DNA from: Heterotrichella gracilis
Lineage: Eukaryota > Sar > Xanthophyceae > Tribonematales > Xanthonemataceae
Direction: 5' to 3'
Length of the DNA: 64,000 bases
Assembly (NCBI GenBank): GCA_032358255.1
Contig: JAULBX010022520.1
Coordinates: 1-64,000 of the forward strand
The first letter of the stretch is position 1, and every line of letters begins with the position of its first letter. Made by a program: the position numbers and the translations under genes. Shown here piece after piece: positions 35,701 through 46,936 of the stretch. The notes below the pieces were generated by a model. The model was given only the letters and a program-made list of their open reading frames with translations. It was not told the DNA's origin and made no database searches.

Positions 35701-36103
35701 CATGTGGCATGTGGTTTGGCAAGTGATTGCGACATCTGGTTACAGCATGTAGTTACGCAGGTCAATTGCTTGAAGAAGCACATGCAGTGTTTTTTGCGTA
35801 TCCAAAAGGGAGTGTGTAGGCGAACGGCCCTGTATAATTTTACAAACTAAATATATATTATAAAAGTGTTGTTCAGCTCATCTGTTGTGCCATTCCACAA
35901 CACCCCCCCCCCTTGCCGTGCCTGCGCAGGTTGACCTTGTGCTGGAGGAGAAGCGCATGAAGTGGGCCTTCAAGCACGCGGAGCGCATTGGCGCGCAGCG
36001 CATGATCATTGTGGGTGCAGACGAGTGGGCCAAGGGGGCGGTGCGGGTGAAGGACCTGCAGGCACGGGAGGAGGCGGATGTGGCCGTGGGGGACCTGTGC
36101 TGA
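32720..36103 (+). CDS. organellar histidyl-tRNA synthetase
   Basis: It charges tRNA-His, here probably in plastid and/or mitochondrion. Eight exons close in phase: 32720-32848, 32994-33060, 33287-33462, 33790-33985, 34239-34438, 34709-34931, 35291-35562 and 35930-36103 (TGA), giving 478 residues. Residues 1-43 are a basic, Ser/Ala/Arg-rich targeting leader. Class II motif 1 begins at [13 protein letters not shown]. Motif 2 is [24 protein letters not shown]. The HisRS-specific segment is [18 protein letters not shown], with the Ala form that I recall from plant-type organellar enzymes. Motif 3 is [14 protein letters not shown] with FGFGDAVI. The C-terminal anticodon-binding domain follows ([25 protein letters not shown]). 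Three exon borders have decayed copies in the introns, and CCCTAAA-type repeats occur in intron 3. Confidence 0.96.
33682..33710 (+). repeat. copy of HisRS exon 4 start in intron 3
   Basis: GGTGAGCATGTGGCCAGAGC matches the real exon 4 segment GGTGAGCCTGCGGCCTGAGC at 33807, exactly 120 bases downstream. Confidence 0.8.
34136..34190 (+). repeat. copy of HisRS exon 4 end and donor in intron 4
   Basis: GGAGGGAGCAATGCCAGTGG, then GGACATCGGG and GTGAGGATATGC, follows the true exon 4 end and donor at about 33943-33996 closely, about 195 bases further on. Confidence 0.8.
34509..34540 (+). repeat. copy of HisRS exon 5 end in intron 5
   Basis: AAGATTGAGAATATCCCTCG then GGAGTAGG repeats the exon 5 end AAGATGGAGAAGATCCCTCG then GGAGCAGGTGG at about 34411-34441. 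The copy has lost the donor GT. Confidence 0.8.
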
Positions 36104-37290
36104 CATGGCTACCAGGGGGTTCTGACAACCAATACATAGTCTGTATGGTGGGGGGTTTGGGAATCTCAAATCCCATATGTGCGGATGCCATCTAGCAGCT
36201 AGGGGTAGGTGGGGATTCGGTGTCGATTTGGGGGTTGGACCTGTTCTGATGCGCCCGATATGGTTGCAGTAGGGGGTGGCGATGGGGGTGCCATGCAATG
36301 CCACATAATGGTTGCCAGGGCGGTGCAGGAGCGCTGATTTGCTGCGCAGGCTGTGGTTGCAGGTAGACAATGGAGCCCATTGAGGGAACTGTTGTATTAG
36401 TGCCAATAACTGGAGGACTAGCAGAACATTCAATAACTCTTGATGGTTAGTCTAAGACCAATTCATGGACAAAAGCTTAGCGGTCGCATCAGTTCACAAG
36501 TTACAACGTCAGGCACACAATTACACCATGTACATGGCTCCCAATTGCGGATGAGGTGCAGCTTGTTAAGGATTAATGGTTTTGCCAATACATGCTTCTG
36601 CATATGCCTGTATGGCAGAACCTTGTGCAAGAAGCATTGTGCATGCAGTTGTAATGGATTGTCATAAAACATTGAACAGAAATATCTTGCAGGCCCGAGC
36701 GCTTGCCCACATTGGAAATGTTAACAAACACCTGACAACCATGCGCCAACAACCATGGTTGCGAAAACGCAACGGAACACAATTTGATTGTATCAACGCT
36801 GTCCATACAATGTTCTTGTTTTCTTGAAACAGATGCAAGCTAAAAGCACGGAAAATCATGTGCACCGTCTTTAAAAAAACTTCGAAAACACAAAATGCTT
36901 CTCAAGGTCAGGTGCGGCCACATTTATAGCCTTGTATGTTCAACACCGCATGGTATGGAGCCTCTGCCTGCTGCACTAGCCATGCATTTGCCACACGCCT
37001 TATAAATAAAAAACACTCACGCCATGCTCAATATGCAGCGCAACTGCCGCATATCAAAGTGAAAATAGGACGGCCACACAGGCGAACCCCTCTCCAAAAT
37101 GCCTGCCGTTGCCCTCACCACCACACCGGGTCCCTCACAACCAGGGGGCATGCTGTGCTGCCATGGCGTCCCACATTACTGCTCCACACCACAAGCCTGG
37201 CTTGCAGTGCCGCTGGAAAAACAAATCACTGCACTTGCTTAGGATGGTAATGTGAAAGGTAGGATTCATACTAGCGCCTCCACCCCATCC
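36104..37290. other. convergent intergenic region, no gene seen
   Basis: This 1.2 kb lies between the HisRS and plastid-protein stops. Only short frames without coding character occur. Confidence 0.5.
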
Positions 37291-39097
37291 TCAAGCCTTC
37301 CCTGTCCGTGCCTTCCATGCCTTGATCCACTTGCGCGCCTCCTCCACCCGCCGCTGCATGTCAGCCTCGTAGGGCGACCCAGCGGGTGCTGCACCACCCT
37401 CCGGGGCAGCGTCTCCGGTCCCACCAGCTCCACCAGCTGTTGCGATTGCTCCCAGGGCAATGACTGCCACTGTCACTCCACCCACGATGATCAGGTTGGA
37501 GTTGTCCGCTGCATGAAAAAGAGGGGCGAATCAGGAGAGAGATTCAGGAGGGGTTTTGTAAGGGCATGATCTGGACACACGTCCTGGTTGAGGGATCAGT
37601 GCGGGGGCTTGTGCATGCATTAGGTCCTAGCTGGCGATGAAATGTGAAGGGCGTACAGCCCTGGATGCAGATCAAGCAGGACATGCCTTGCACTCAGACC
37701 CTGGATGGGAATGATCTTTTCATGCTGCAGCCATGCTGAGGTCCCACGAGAATGCGGACCAACATGGGACATGCATGGGGCATTGGCGGAGGTCTGTGCG
37801 CATGCGCATGCCCGCGGAAAGGTCTGTGCTACAAGTACTCACGTAGGGCGGCCTCAGCGGCGGCCACCGGTGCTGCTGCGGGTGCTGGTGCTGGTGCGGC
37901 TGCTGCTGCTGCCACGGGTGCCGGTGCCGGTGGTGGCGGTGTTGGTAGGGCCACGGGTGTTGCTGCGGGCTCTGGTACCTTGACCACAGGGTCAACTGCC
38001 TCCACTGGTGCCACAACAGGAGCCGCAACTGGGGCCGTTGGTGGTGGTGGTGGTGGCGGGGTGACCACAATTGGCGGTGGTGCTGGTTTGGGGGCTGGGG
38101 CGGGTGCTGGTGGGGGTGCTGCTTTGGGGGCTGGGATGGAGGATTTAGGAGCGGCCTTCTTTGCTGGCGCCTCCTGATGGGAAGTGTTGGCAGAGTGAGA
38201 GGGACCGCCTGGCTAGGTGGGCTAGTGGTCTTGAACCTTGGTGCATCTTGTATACTGGGTGGCATGGCTACTGCCCACTTGGCTAGGAGCAGATTGCAAC
38301 GCCCAATGTAGCTGTTGGCATGTTTGCAGGACTGCCTCATCCTAATTGCAAGTGTGCTGCTATCAGGCCTTCCGGCAGAGCTAGACCAGACTCCTGACCC
38401 ATATCTACCAGCAAGGAGCAAGGCACACCTGGGCAGGCGACGACGTGAGGCCACCAAAAGAGGGGTTGCGCTGCCCAACTGCGCTCTTCAGCTCAGCCAA
38501 ATATGCCTGGTTCTGTTGGTAGGCGGTCAGCTTCTGGGCAGCAAGTGCGGGAGAGGCCTGCAAGACGACTACCTTAGGTGCAAGATCCCGACATGCAGTC
38601 TTGACTGCAACACGATGGAATACTATGGCGAGGCGTAAATGGGTTGTGGGCTGCCGTGAACCAGGCCTCAGCAGGCAAAGCAGCGCTTTCGCAGACCTCA
38701 GAAGGGGATGTGATACGTATCCCCTTCTGAGATAACAAGGTCGATCTGGCCAAGAATGCATGCATTGTGTTTGCTATCGAAACGTAGACAGATGTCGCCT
38801 GACGCAGTCCTTGTAACCACATAGTACTCCCTTGGCGCACGACAGTACTATATGCATTTGGTATATCTTAGGCGTGACTGACAGCTTGCTGCACTTGGCA
38901 TGGCATCAACAACTGACCAGAAGCAAAGATGCCGACGCCACCACAGCAGCGGTCTTCAACGCTGCAAAGCCCCCGTTGCCCTCGTTAGCAGATGCACGAA
39001 CAACAAGCGTGCGCTGCGTGCTGCGCTGGCGCAACTGCCTCCTGAACGGCAGTGCATGGCTGACGTTTGAAAGTTGGGTTGCGGGTGCGGTTGCCAT
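37291..39097 (-). CDS. plastid-targeted Pro/Ala-rich one-pass membrane protein
   Basis: Four exons close in phase: 38918-39097, 38429-38557, 37843-38173 and 37291-37508 (TGA), giving 285 residues. Exon 1 looks like a chloroplast transit peptide: MATAPATQLSN, Ser/Arg-rich, and a VVRAS cleavage context. Exon 2 encodes an Ala/Gln helix (LAAQKLTAYQQNQAYLAELK). Exon 3 is about 110 residues of Pro, Ala and Val. Exon 4 begins with NLIIVGG and a single membrane segment, followed by a Gly/Ala linker and a charged end (YEADMQRRVEEARKWIKAWK). A thylakoid or envelope scaffold is a reasonable guess. I do not recognise the family. The start is set by the transit-peptide reading. Confidence 0.65.
38696..38733. 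repeat. 13-bp inverted repeat in intron 1 of the plastid-protein gene
   Basis: CTCAGAAGGGGAT and ATCCCCTTCTGAG pair across a 9-base spacer (GTGATACGT). This is a perfect small hairpin. Confidence 0.8.
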
Positions 39098-39828
39098 CGT
39101 GCTGCGTGCCAAAGTCTGCAATCTCTCACTAGTTGTTTGGTTAGTGACAAGTAGCGCAGTTGAAAGCAGTATTAGCAGGCGAAGTTTCCAACGGCGCAGG
39201 CCAACACGTTCGAAAAAGCTTCTAAAAAAAGATCTCGGCTGCGCCTTTGGATTGGACGAGCAGTTTACAAACCCTAAAATGTCAATGAATACCCTAAATC
39301 CCCTTTCTTGTTCACTGTTAATCCATTATCTTTTTGGTGAGGGCTCAAGTGTCCCATGAGGTGGACCCAACAAGTATCCAAGCAGCTACATTGAAGAGTG
39401 AAGAGTGAACACTCCTGCCTCCTCCACAGCCCACACAGGGCCCTGGGTCTCCATAACTAACGATGCGGCAACGGTAAAACAAATGGGTGCATCGTCCCTG
39501 CGATTTCCAATGCAGGACCTACTCATTCTATACCACAGGCACTACAGCACATGTGGCTGCACAGCCACTGACAAGCCTCAAAAAAAAAAAAGCAAGATAA
39601 ATGAAAAGGCATAAATAAGGCGTTATGTATAACACAAATTGACTTGCAAACCCTCCCGCGACCCCTGCCATATACACAGCGCAAACTGCGCTCCCCATTT
39701 CCCCACTCTCCACTGCTGTGACCAACCCAACACACCAGCAAGGCGCAGTTGGCGGCAAGCATGATAGCAAGCCCACCACACCCCGCAAGGGCCGGCCAGC
39801 ACCGACCACGCCCGCACAATCACCCGCA
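39098..39828. other. intergenic between plastid-protein start and metacaspase stop
   Basis: This should hold the promoter of the minus-strand plastid-protein gene and the 3' flank of the metacaspase gene. An A11 run lies at about 39580. Nothing else is recognised. Confidence 0.4.
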
Positions 39829-42019
39829 TCACATGAGGAAGGCGCGGTTGACATCAAACATGCATGCGCTGGTTAGCTGCGGGTCCTGGACGAAGGGCAC
39901 CGGCCCGTGCTTGAGCGAGGTGCGCATGGACTGCAGCAGCATGTTGTAGGTTTCGGCGCGGCCCTGCTCCACAGCCTGGATCAGGCAGAAGGTCATGGCA
40001 CCTGCAAGGCAGGCCAGGTGGTCCTCAATGCTAACCAGCTGCGGTCATGCGCCAAGTCAGCAATGTCTATAACGTCTAAGCAATTATATACGCAGTTGCA
40101 TCGTGCGGATGTTTCTTTTGGTGAGGAACTCCTTCATACCACATTACCTTGTAAACTTCAGCTGTACACCCTACAACCGGTGCAGACTTCAACCTTAACC
40201 CCACCTGTGGATGCGTAGCCACTGAGCTGCTTTGTGTCTGCCGAGGTCTGGCTGTCATCGCTCCCGCTGAATGCCACCACCTCCCCACCCTGCGGCCCTA
40301 TATATGTGAAGTCGGTTTGCTTGGGCAGGTTGATTTGGACGGTACCCATGCGCGGCTTCTTCTTGGGCATCATGCGCTCATCCTGCAGGGGAAATGTGTG
40401 AAGGCCATGAGGGCACTACTGAAAGGAGATAGATACTTTCCTTACATTTTAAGTCCTTAATTTTCTGCAATCTACCTCCCAATGCGCCATGCCTCACATG
40501 CCCACCCTGCAGATGCATGGCAGGTGCACCCCCCCACCCCTACCCCCCCTCAGGCCACCTCCCAACGTGCTTAACCCTGCGTGGTCTCCCAGCGGATGCA
40601 TAAACAAGTCCACCAGCACCACCACCATCACCATCACCGCCGCCATCACGCAACCCACCTCCCAATGCGCCCAGCCCTGCGTGTCCACCTTGCAGATGTA
40701 CGGCAGGTCAAGCACCGTCCCTGAATGACACGAATCGATGAAGGCGTGCAGCCGCGCACCCAGCCGCAGCGGCCGCACCAGCGCCAGTTGTAGGTCGTCA
40801 TCGATTATCTCCCCTGCCTGAACATAATCGATCGTTTGTAAGGTACAAAGAGAGTACTGATTATATTACATCGGATTTGCAGTGGAGTGCAGTATGCGGC
40901 ATGGGGATGGGGTACATAGGGTGCATGCAGAGGGTGACCAGATGAGCGCATGCATCAGAAGGTACTTGAAGACCGGCCAAACGCTGTGATGCACATGGGC
41001 GGCCAACATTGCTACGTATCAACAACCCATGGAAAGGCCAAGGGGTACGCCATGCATCACAGAATGGGCATGAACCCTTGACCATACAATGAAATGCACA
41101 CCCTGAAACACCCCCCTGCAACACCATGACACCCGGCGCCTGTCATCTGCACCCACCGTTTTGAAGTCCATCGGGAGCAGGGTCTCATTGAACCCATCCC
41201 GCTCCTTGCCTGTGGGGTCCACCTTCTGGCCCCCATGCCCGGAATACGAGAAAAACAGCGAGTCCCCGTACGTGTTGTCCCCAACCAGCCAGTTGATGGC
41301 GTTGAAGATGTTGGCACGCGAGGGCATGAACTGTGGGTTCATGTTGTCGTCGGTCAACATGAGGATGTTTTCGGCCCGGAAGCAGTATTTGGACATGAGC
41401 ATGTGGCGCATGCAGTTGGCGTCGTTGATGCAGCCCTGCAGGCGCGCCTGTGGGGTATGCAGGTAGTTGATGCCGATGAGCAGGGCCTTCTTGCGGGTGG
41501 GCTGCCAGTCCGACACGCCCAGCGCCACCGGCTGTGGTGCTGGGGCTTGTTCACCCTGTGAGATAAGGATCGCAGTGAGTACCCCTCTCGGCTAGTACTT
41601 AAACGAGTAGCCTGTAGCTCGGCGTAGCAAGATCTGGTGGGTCCCAAGAGAAGTTAGGTTGTTGTTATCCTGACCGTGGTGAAGAGTGAGGAGGTTGGGC
41701 CGCTAACTAGAGCCCTCAAGTAACACTTTTCCTCACTGTAGTCTAGCGATACTGTCCTCCAGTCATGATAGCGTCGGTCACCATGCAGGTCCACACCACA
41801 GGCAGAATTGGGTTGCAAGGAAGGCGCCAGGGGCTAGGCGAGGGGTACAGTAGCAATCGTACAACCCCACTTGAAAATAGTATGCATGTTTATGGTGCTG
41901 ACACTTACCATGCCACCGCCATTCTGCTTCTGCTTTTCTTGCATCGCCTTTTCCATGGCCAGCTTGTACTGCTTCTCGTACTCTGCGTCTGCATCGAACT
42001 TCCCAAAACAGATCCCCAT
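39829..42019 (-). CDS. metacaspase (caspase-like Cys protease, short prodomain)
   Basis: Metacaspases cleave after Arg/Lys and act in stress responses, protein quality control and cell death. Five exons close in phase: 41909-42019, 41157-41555, 40659-40817, 40205-40382 and 39829-40001 (TGA), giving 339 residues. The p20 domain starts KKALLIGINYL, with CINDANCM, the catalytic His in YSGHGGQ and the catalytic Cys in DSCHSGT. The C-terminal region has FSGSDDSQTSADT and the final GAMTFCLIQA typical of the p10 part. The N-terminus is only a charged 37-residue stretch (MGICFGKFDADAEYEKQYK), with no LSD1-type zinc finger, and no long p20-p10 linker is seen. MGxCFG could be N-myristoylated; this is a guess. 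The exon 3 donor region is repeated in intron 3. Confidence 0.94.
40471..40716 (-). repeat. copies of the metacaspase exon 3 end and donor in intron 3
   Basis: The plus-strand block ACCTCCCAATGCGCCCAGCC through CTTGCAGATGTACGGCAGGT (about 40658-40710, the exon 3 end and donor) is repeated at about 40474-40524. A weaker third copy (CACCTCCCAACGTGCTTAAC) is near 40557. Confidence 0.8.
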
Positions 42020-42746
42020 CGTACAAGGTCCGGGTCCAACCTGTGTTGCGACCCAGTTGTTGTTGCTGTCTATATCAGCACAGCGATTGAGCTAGTAGAA
42101 CAGGCCAATACATACGAAGACTGAGCTAGCCACGAAAGTGTAGCTAAAGTCAAGCTCCTCTCTCATATATGCATGCATGCATGCATGTGCCCACAATGCC
42201 CCGAGATATCACGGGCGTGTACAGAGCCGACAAGAACTGTAAGCAAGCATGCAACAACTGGCACTGGTTTGGCAACCTGTTGCAGCAGCTTAAGAGTTAT
42301 CAAACTTCCTTCAAAACCTGACGTGGGGTTTAAATAAAAATAATTAAACTGCGTCTGCATAAATAAAAGTATATTAATTTTGCAGCCTGGGCGAGGGCGG
42401 CTGTGCTTCCAAAATGTAACATGGACAATGCTCATGGCTATTGGTGCTCAATATCAACCACAAGGAGCGTCCTGTAACGTTTGTAGCGCCGCACGATTGC
42501 CCTTGTACCAAACTGCTAGACACATCGAGCTTCGTTCCTGCACCACCTGTGCACTGCCCTGCAGCCACTTTGCCAGTGCCCTAACCTTTGTGCGCGCACC
42601 CCAGCTGCTTACAACCTTGCAGGGCCGTGAAACTGAACTTTTAAAGTGGCTATAGGCAATCTGAATGGTGAACTTTGCCGTATAGCAGAAGGTCAGTTTA
42701 GCTACGTTGTTTTGGGGAGCCCGGCCTTGGTGCCGCCCCAGCCACC
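42020..42746. promoter_or_regulatory. divergent promoter between metacaspase and IMP3
   Basis: About 730 bases separate opposite starts. It contains a (GCAT)n run at about 42171-42186 and an A/T-rich patch at 42330-42380. No gene is seen. Confidence 0.4.
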
Positions 42747-44208
42747 ATGCGGCAGCTGAAGCACCACGAGCAGAAGCTGCTGAAGAAGGTCAACTTCCTG
42801 TATTGGAAAAACCATGACAACGTCAGGGAGCTCCAGGTGTGTCTCTTGGCGATGCATGCTCCATGTGCATGCCAGCTCCTTTGTGTGTGCTACTGCCACT
42901 GTGCCTCTGTGCCACCGTTGCATCTTGGCTTGACACCGCCCAGTTGATACATTTTTTGTGCCACTTCAATCGGTGCCACCGTTGCAACTTGACTTGACAC
43001 CGCCCACTTGCCCAGGTGATGCATTGTTTGTGCCATGTCAACCTGTGCCACCGTTGCACCTTGGCTTGACACTGCCCACTCGCCCAGGTCATGCGGCGGT
43101 ACCACATACAAGGGCGCGACGACTACAAGAAGTACAACAAGCTGTGTGGGTATGTGACCAAGCTGGTGAGCGTGATGAAGCAGCTGGACCCCAAGGACAC
43201 CGCCAGGATAGAGATGACGGACCAATTACTGGACAAGTAAGGCTTGCGATGCCCTTCCTATCATTTGCTTGACTGTTCAATATATACAGAACTTTGTGCA
43301 CTTGCAGCATGGGCATGTGCAGTTGGCAATGTCGTACGCCATGTCATGCCACATGTGTTGCCGGGGCGGCCGTATGATGACCACACTGAAATCCAATGCT
43401 GAAACTAAGTATGTGGATAAACAACCGAGCTTTGTCTGATGGCTGCCCCCATGATTAGTCACGACTGCGCACTAGGTTTGCACCGCCAGGCGACCAGATA
43501 TTGGGTAGCCCTCTTCATGACATCGCTATTACCCCTGCAAGCTGTATACCATCGGCATTTAATATAGCTTATATACAGTCCAGAATTACAGCCACAGCAG
43601 CAGACAGCCTTGTGCATAACCGCGCCAGCAGTCCTGACACTGCGAGTACCACCTGCTGACCCTTGCACGATTTGTAGGGTGGTGTATATCTTAGTTTTCC
43701 TGCCTACTTAATTGCAACCATTCCCTGCATACAGTCAGACCAGCAGACAGCCTTGCACACGCGGCGCCAAGCCCTCCTGTCCTGGCATTGTCACCACACC
43801 TTGTGTTGGCCTTTGCCTGGCCCGCAGGCTGGTGTCTATGGCGCGTTAGTGTTGCGGGCTTTCATCATTAATGGTTTTTTTTATTATTCCTGCAGGCTGT
43901 ACAACATGGGCGTCATCGCCACCAAGAAGAGCCTGGTCCAGCTGGAGAAGCTCTCTGTGGCCAGCTTCTGCCGGCGGCGCCTGGCGGTGGTCATGGTGCG
44001 CAACAAGATGGCGGAGACGCTGAAGGAGGCCTCGACCTTCATCGAGCAGGGGCACGTGCGGGTGGGGCCGGAGACGGTGACCGAGCCGGCGTTTCTGGTT
44101 ACCCGCAATATGGAGGACTTTGTGACCTGGGTGGATACTTCCAAGATCAGGCGCAAGGTGCTCAAGTACAACGACAGGCTGGACGACTACGACCTGCTGA
44201 ACGGGTGA
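42747..44208 (+). CDS. IMP3: U3 snoRNP protein IMP3
   Basis: IMP3 helps the U3 snoRNA pair with pre-rRNA in the small-subunit processome of the nucleolus. Three exons close in phase: 42747-42836, 43088-43236 and 43896-44208 (TGA), giving 183 residues, the usual length. Landmarks: the N-terminal MRQLKHHEQKLLKKVNFL and a Trp-Lys (YWKNH), the RYHIQGRDDYKKYNKLCG block, then the S4-like RNA-binding part with FCRRRLAVVMVRNKMAETL, IEQGHVRVGPETVT and the closing RKVLKYNDRLDDYDLL. The first intron has three tandem copies of its own acceptor region. Confidence 0.97.
42910..43087 (+). repeat. three tandem copies of the IMP3 intron 1 acceptor region
   Basis: Units start at 42910, 42974 and 43046, each with TGCCACCGTTGCA then CTTGRCTTGACACYGCCCA. 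The second and third end in GCCCAGGT(G/C)ATGC. The third is the true acceptor; the second is a decoy that differs by a few bases. Confidence 0.9.
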
Positions 44209-44915
44209 CGCGGGCGTTAAACCCTAGGGTTTTATTGGGGGGGGGGGTGGAGTTGGGGTGTACAGTAGCTGTGTATTTTTGGGGGTTATTTTCTTTTGCA
44301 ATGAACTTGAGTTACTGCTGCTTGTTTTTCTTCATCTTTCTGGCAAGTCCCATTGAATGGTGCCGACTTTGTTGCCAAAAGCATGTGATTGCGCAATGGG
44401 TTGAATGCTGGCGGCTTCCTGGCTAGGTTTCACCGGAGCCAGGCAGCTGTGCCCCATGGCAGCCCGGAGGGGGATGTGCATGCCTGGGGGCAAGGTTACG
44501 CAGTCATACCTTCTCCTTCACCCAACCACAAACCCGCAGCGAGGTTTTGCAAGCTGGTACTTGCGGTTTTGAGTCAGACTGGCGCACATGCCTGAGGTGC
44601 ATGACACAGCATTGTTGATATGGCTTTTCTTTTAAAGCCCTTTCAAACGTTGATTGCGCGGTACGTGGGTGACCTTAGATGGACGTGTGGAAAATCATGG
44701 CAGACCCAAGTGATGGGTATGTAACAGATTATCAAGGGTTCACACATTCTTGTCAGTTGCCTGATCACCCCGTCATCGCGTCTCCCTGAACACTTCAGAA
44801 GCTCCATGGGGAGAGAATGTATGAAATGAGAAGAGGGCCCCTATGGTGTTGGCAGCTCTCTTTGCTCTTGTTTATAAACTGCTACTGGCCCCTCCTATTC
44901 CACTAATTTACGCGT
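44209..44915. other. IMP3 3' flank, no gene seen
   Basis: It has a G10 run near 44238 and unpatterned sequence up to the satellite. No coding signal is supported. Confidence 0.4.
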
Positions 44916-46440
44916 CTTCCTGTGGGACACACCTGGGGAGAGAATAAGTTTAAGTGGGTAAGGATGGGACCCTGGGCTGTGGCAGTCCATTCTATCCTAG
45001 TAGGCACATACATTTCCCTGTCATGCTTACAAGTGCTTACAATGGACGAGAGAAGCAACAACAACTGCATAAGCTTTGGTGCGCACCAAAGTCAGTCCTG
45101 TCGGCCGCCCCCCGGCCCCTCCTTTTCATTGATTCACTTGTCTTCCTGTGGGACATCTCCTGGGGAGAGAAGGAATGAAAGTGTGAGAGGAGGGTAACCC
45201 TAAACCCTAGGGTGTGGCAGTCCATCCTGGGCGCAAAGTGTTCCCTTGTCAAGCTTGAATCCTTACAAAGGATGAAAATTGACGACAACAATTGCATACG
45301 CTTTTGTGCGCACCTAAGTCAGTCCCCTAGCCCGACCCCCGGCCTCCTCCCTGTTTCATTAAATTACCTATCTTCCTGTTGGACGTCTCCTGGGGAGAGA
45401 AGGAATCAAAGTGGGTGGGGACGGGAACCCTAGGGTGTGGCATTCCATCCTATGCAAGCGTTCCCCTGTCAAGCGTGAAGTGCTTACAAAGGACGAGAAA
45501 AGCAACAACAAATGCAGATGCTTTTGTGCGCACCAAAGTCAGCCCTCCCCCACCCCCTCCCTGCTTCATTAAATTACCTATCTTCCTGTGGGACGTCTCC
45601 TGGGGAGAAAATAATGTTGAGGTGGTTGAGGAGTGGGACCCTGGGCTGTGGCAGTCCATCCTAGGCGCATACATTTGCCTGTCAAGGTTGAAGTGCTAAC
45701 AAAAGAAAGCAACAACAACTGCATAATCTTTTGCACCAAAGTCAGTCCCCTCGCCCGACCCCCCTGCCCCTCCCTGTTTCATTGTATTACTTATCTTCCT
45801 GTGGGACATCTCCTGGGGAGAGAAGGAATCAAAGTGGGTGGGGAGGGGAACCCTAGGGTGTGGCAGTCCATCCTATGCGCATACCTTCCCCTGTCAAGCT
45901 TGAATTGCTTACAAAGTACGGAAAGCAGCAACAACTGCATACGCTTTTGTGCGCACCAAAGTCAGTCCCCTCGCCCGCCCCCCCACCCCCTCCCTGTTTC
46001 ATTGTTTTACCTGTCTTCCTGTGGGACTTCTCCTGGGGAGAGAAGGAATCAAAGTGGGTAAGGAGGGGGACCCTAGGGGGTGGCAGTCCATCCTAGGCGC
46101 ATACATTTGCCTGGCAAACTTAAAGTGCTTACAAAGGACGGAAAGCAACAATGATTGCATAAGCGTTTGCACCACAGTCACTCCTGTCGCCAAGCCCCCT
46201 GCCCCCACCTGTTTCATTACATTACCTGTCTTCCTATGGGACATCTCCTGGGGACAGAATAAATTGAAGTGGGTGAGAGGGGAACCCTAGGGTGTGGCAG
46301 TCCATCCTAGGCGCAAGTGTTCTCCTTGAATCAAGCTTGGTTCAAATAAGCACTTCAGAAGTGTTGGGAACCACAACCACATAAGCTTGTGTACGCACCA
46401 AAATCACCCCCTCCTATTTTTCTATTTCTTGTTTCTTCCT
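44916..46440. repeat. tandem satellite, about 215-bp unit, seven copies
   Basis: The marker CTTCCTRTGGGACNTCTCCTGGGG begins at 44916, 45142, 45372, 45582, 45795, 46015 and 46230, with a decayed eighth near 46436. Spacings are 210-230 bases. Each unit also has GAACCCTAGGGTGTGGCAGT, TCCATCCTA, AAGTGCTTACAAAGGA and GCGCACCAAAGTCAGTCCC. Several units are open in one frame, but the frames shift between units and contain no start-to-stop protein. The flanking IMP3 and syntaxin genes are intact. Confidence 0.9.
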
Positions 46441-46936
46441 GTGTACCTTCACGACCTTCATGACCGTTAGGGTCGGGCATGAGGGTATTGATTCCCCAGT
46501 GCTTTATGAACCCTAATCGAGGGTTCAGGTGGTTGCATGGGGGTTTGAGTGACGAAACCTTGTAAGGCAATCAGCCAACACTTCCACGACATTTTATGTG
46601 GTTCTCGAGCAGCAGGTAACCACGTTGATTGCAGTACCTTCGTAGCTGTCGCGATTGTTCTTCGCTGGACGTAACCTTGTTGGGCACCTTTGCCACCGCG
46701 TGGGCACTATTCTGGGCGGTGTCGAGAGTTCTCAGGACGAGAAACCACTGCAAGTACCTGCTGATACCTCATTCGTCTGCGTTTATAACACACGACTTAT
46801 TGGTTGTTTGGTGAACCCATACCTAGGGCATGCATATGCAAGCCATGGCAGGATGGAGGGACCCCTCATCCTGATTGTGGGTGATCAACGCTGTTTGGCT
46901 CCTCTGGGCTGGGCTTGAGCTTCCATAATATCTACC
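46441..46936. other. between the satellite and syntaxin-18; probable promoter
   Basis: About 500 bases with no gene. It should include the promoter of the plus-strand syntaxin gene. No clear TATA box is seen. Confidence 0.35.

Noticed and set aside
37829-38068. Plus-strand Gly/Ala-rich frame at 37.8-38.2 kb
   Set aside because: It is the reverse shadow of the Pro/Ala exon, which joins in phase to a transit peptide and a membrane segment on the minus strand.
42168-42190. Possible regulatory palindrome (GCATGCATGCAT)
   Set aside because: It is a simple GCAT repeat, self-complementary by nature, with no further support.
44922-46290. Open frames of 70-140 codons in the satellite
   Set aside because: They shift frame from unit to unit, have no start-to-stop logic and follow the DNA repeat, so they are by-products of the array.
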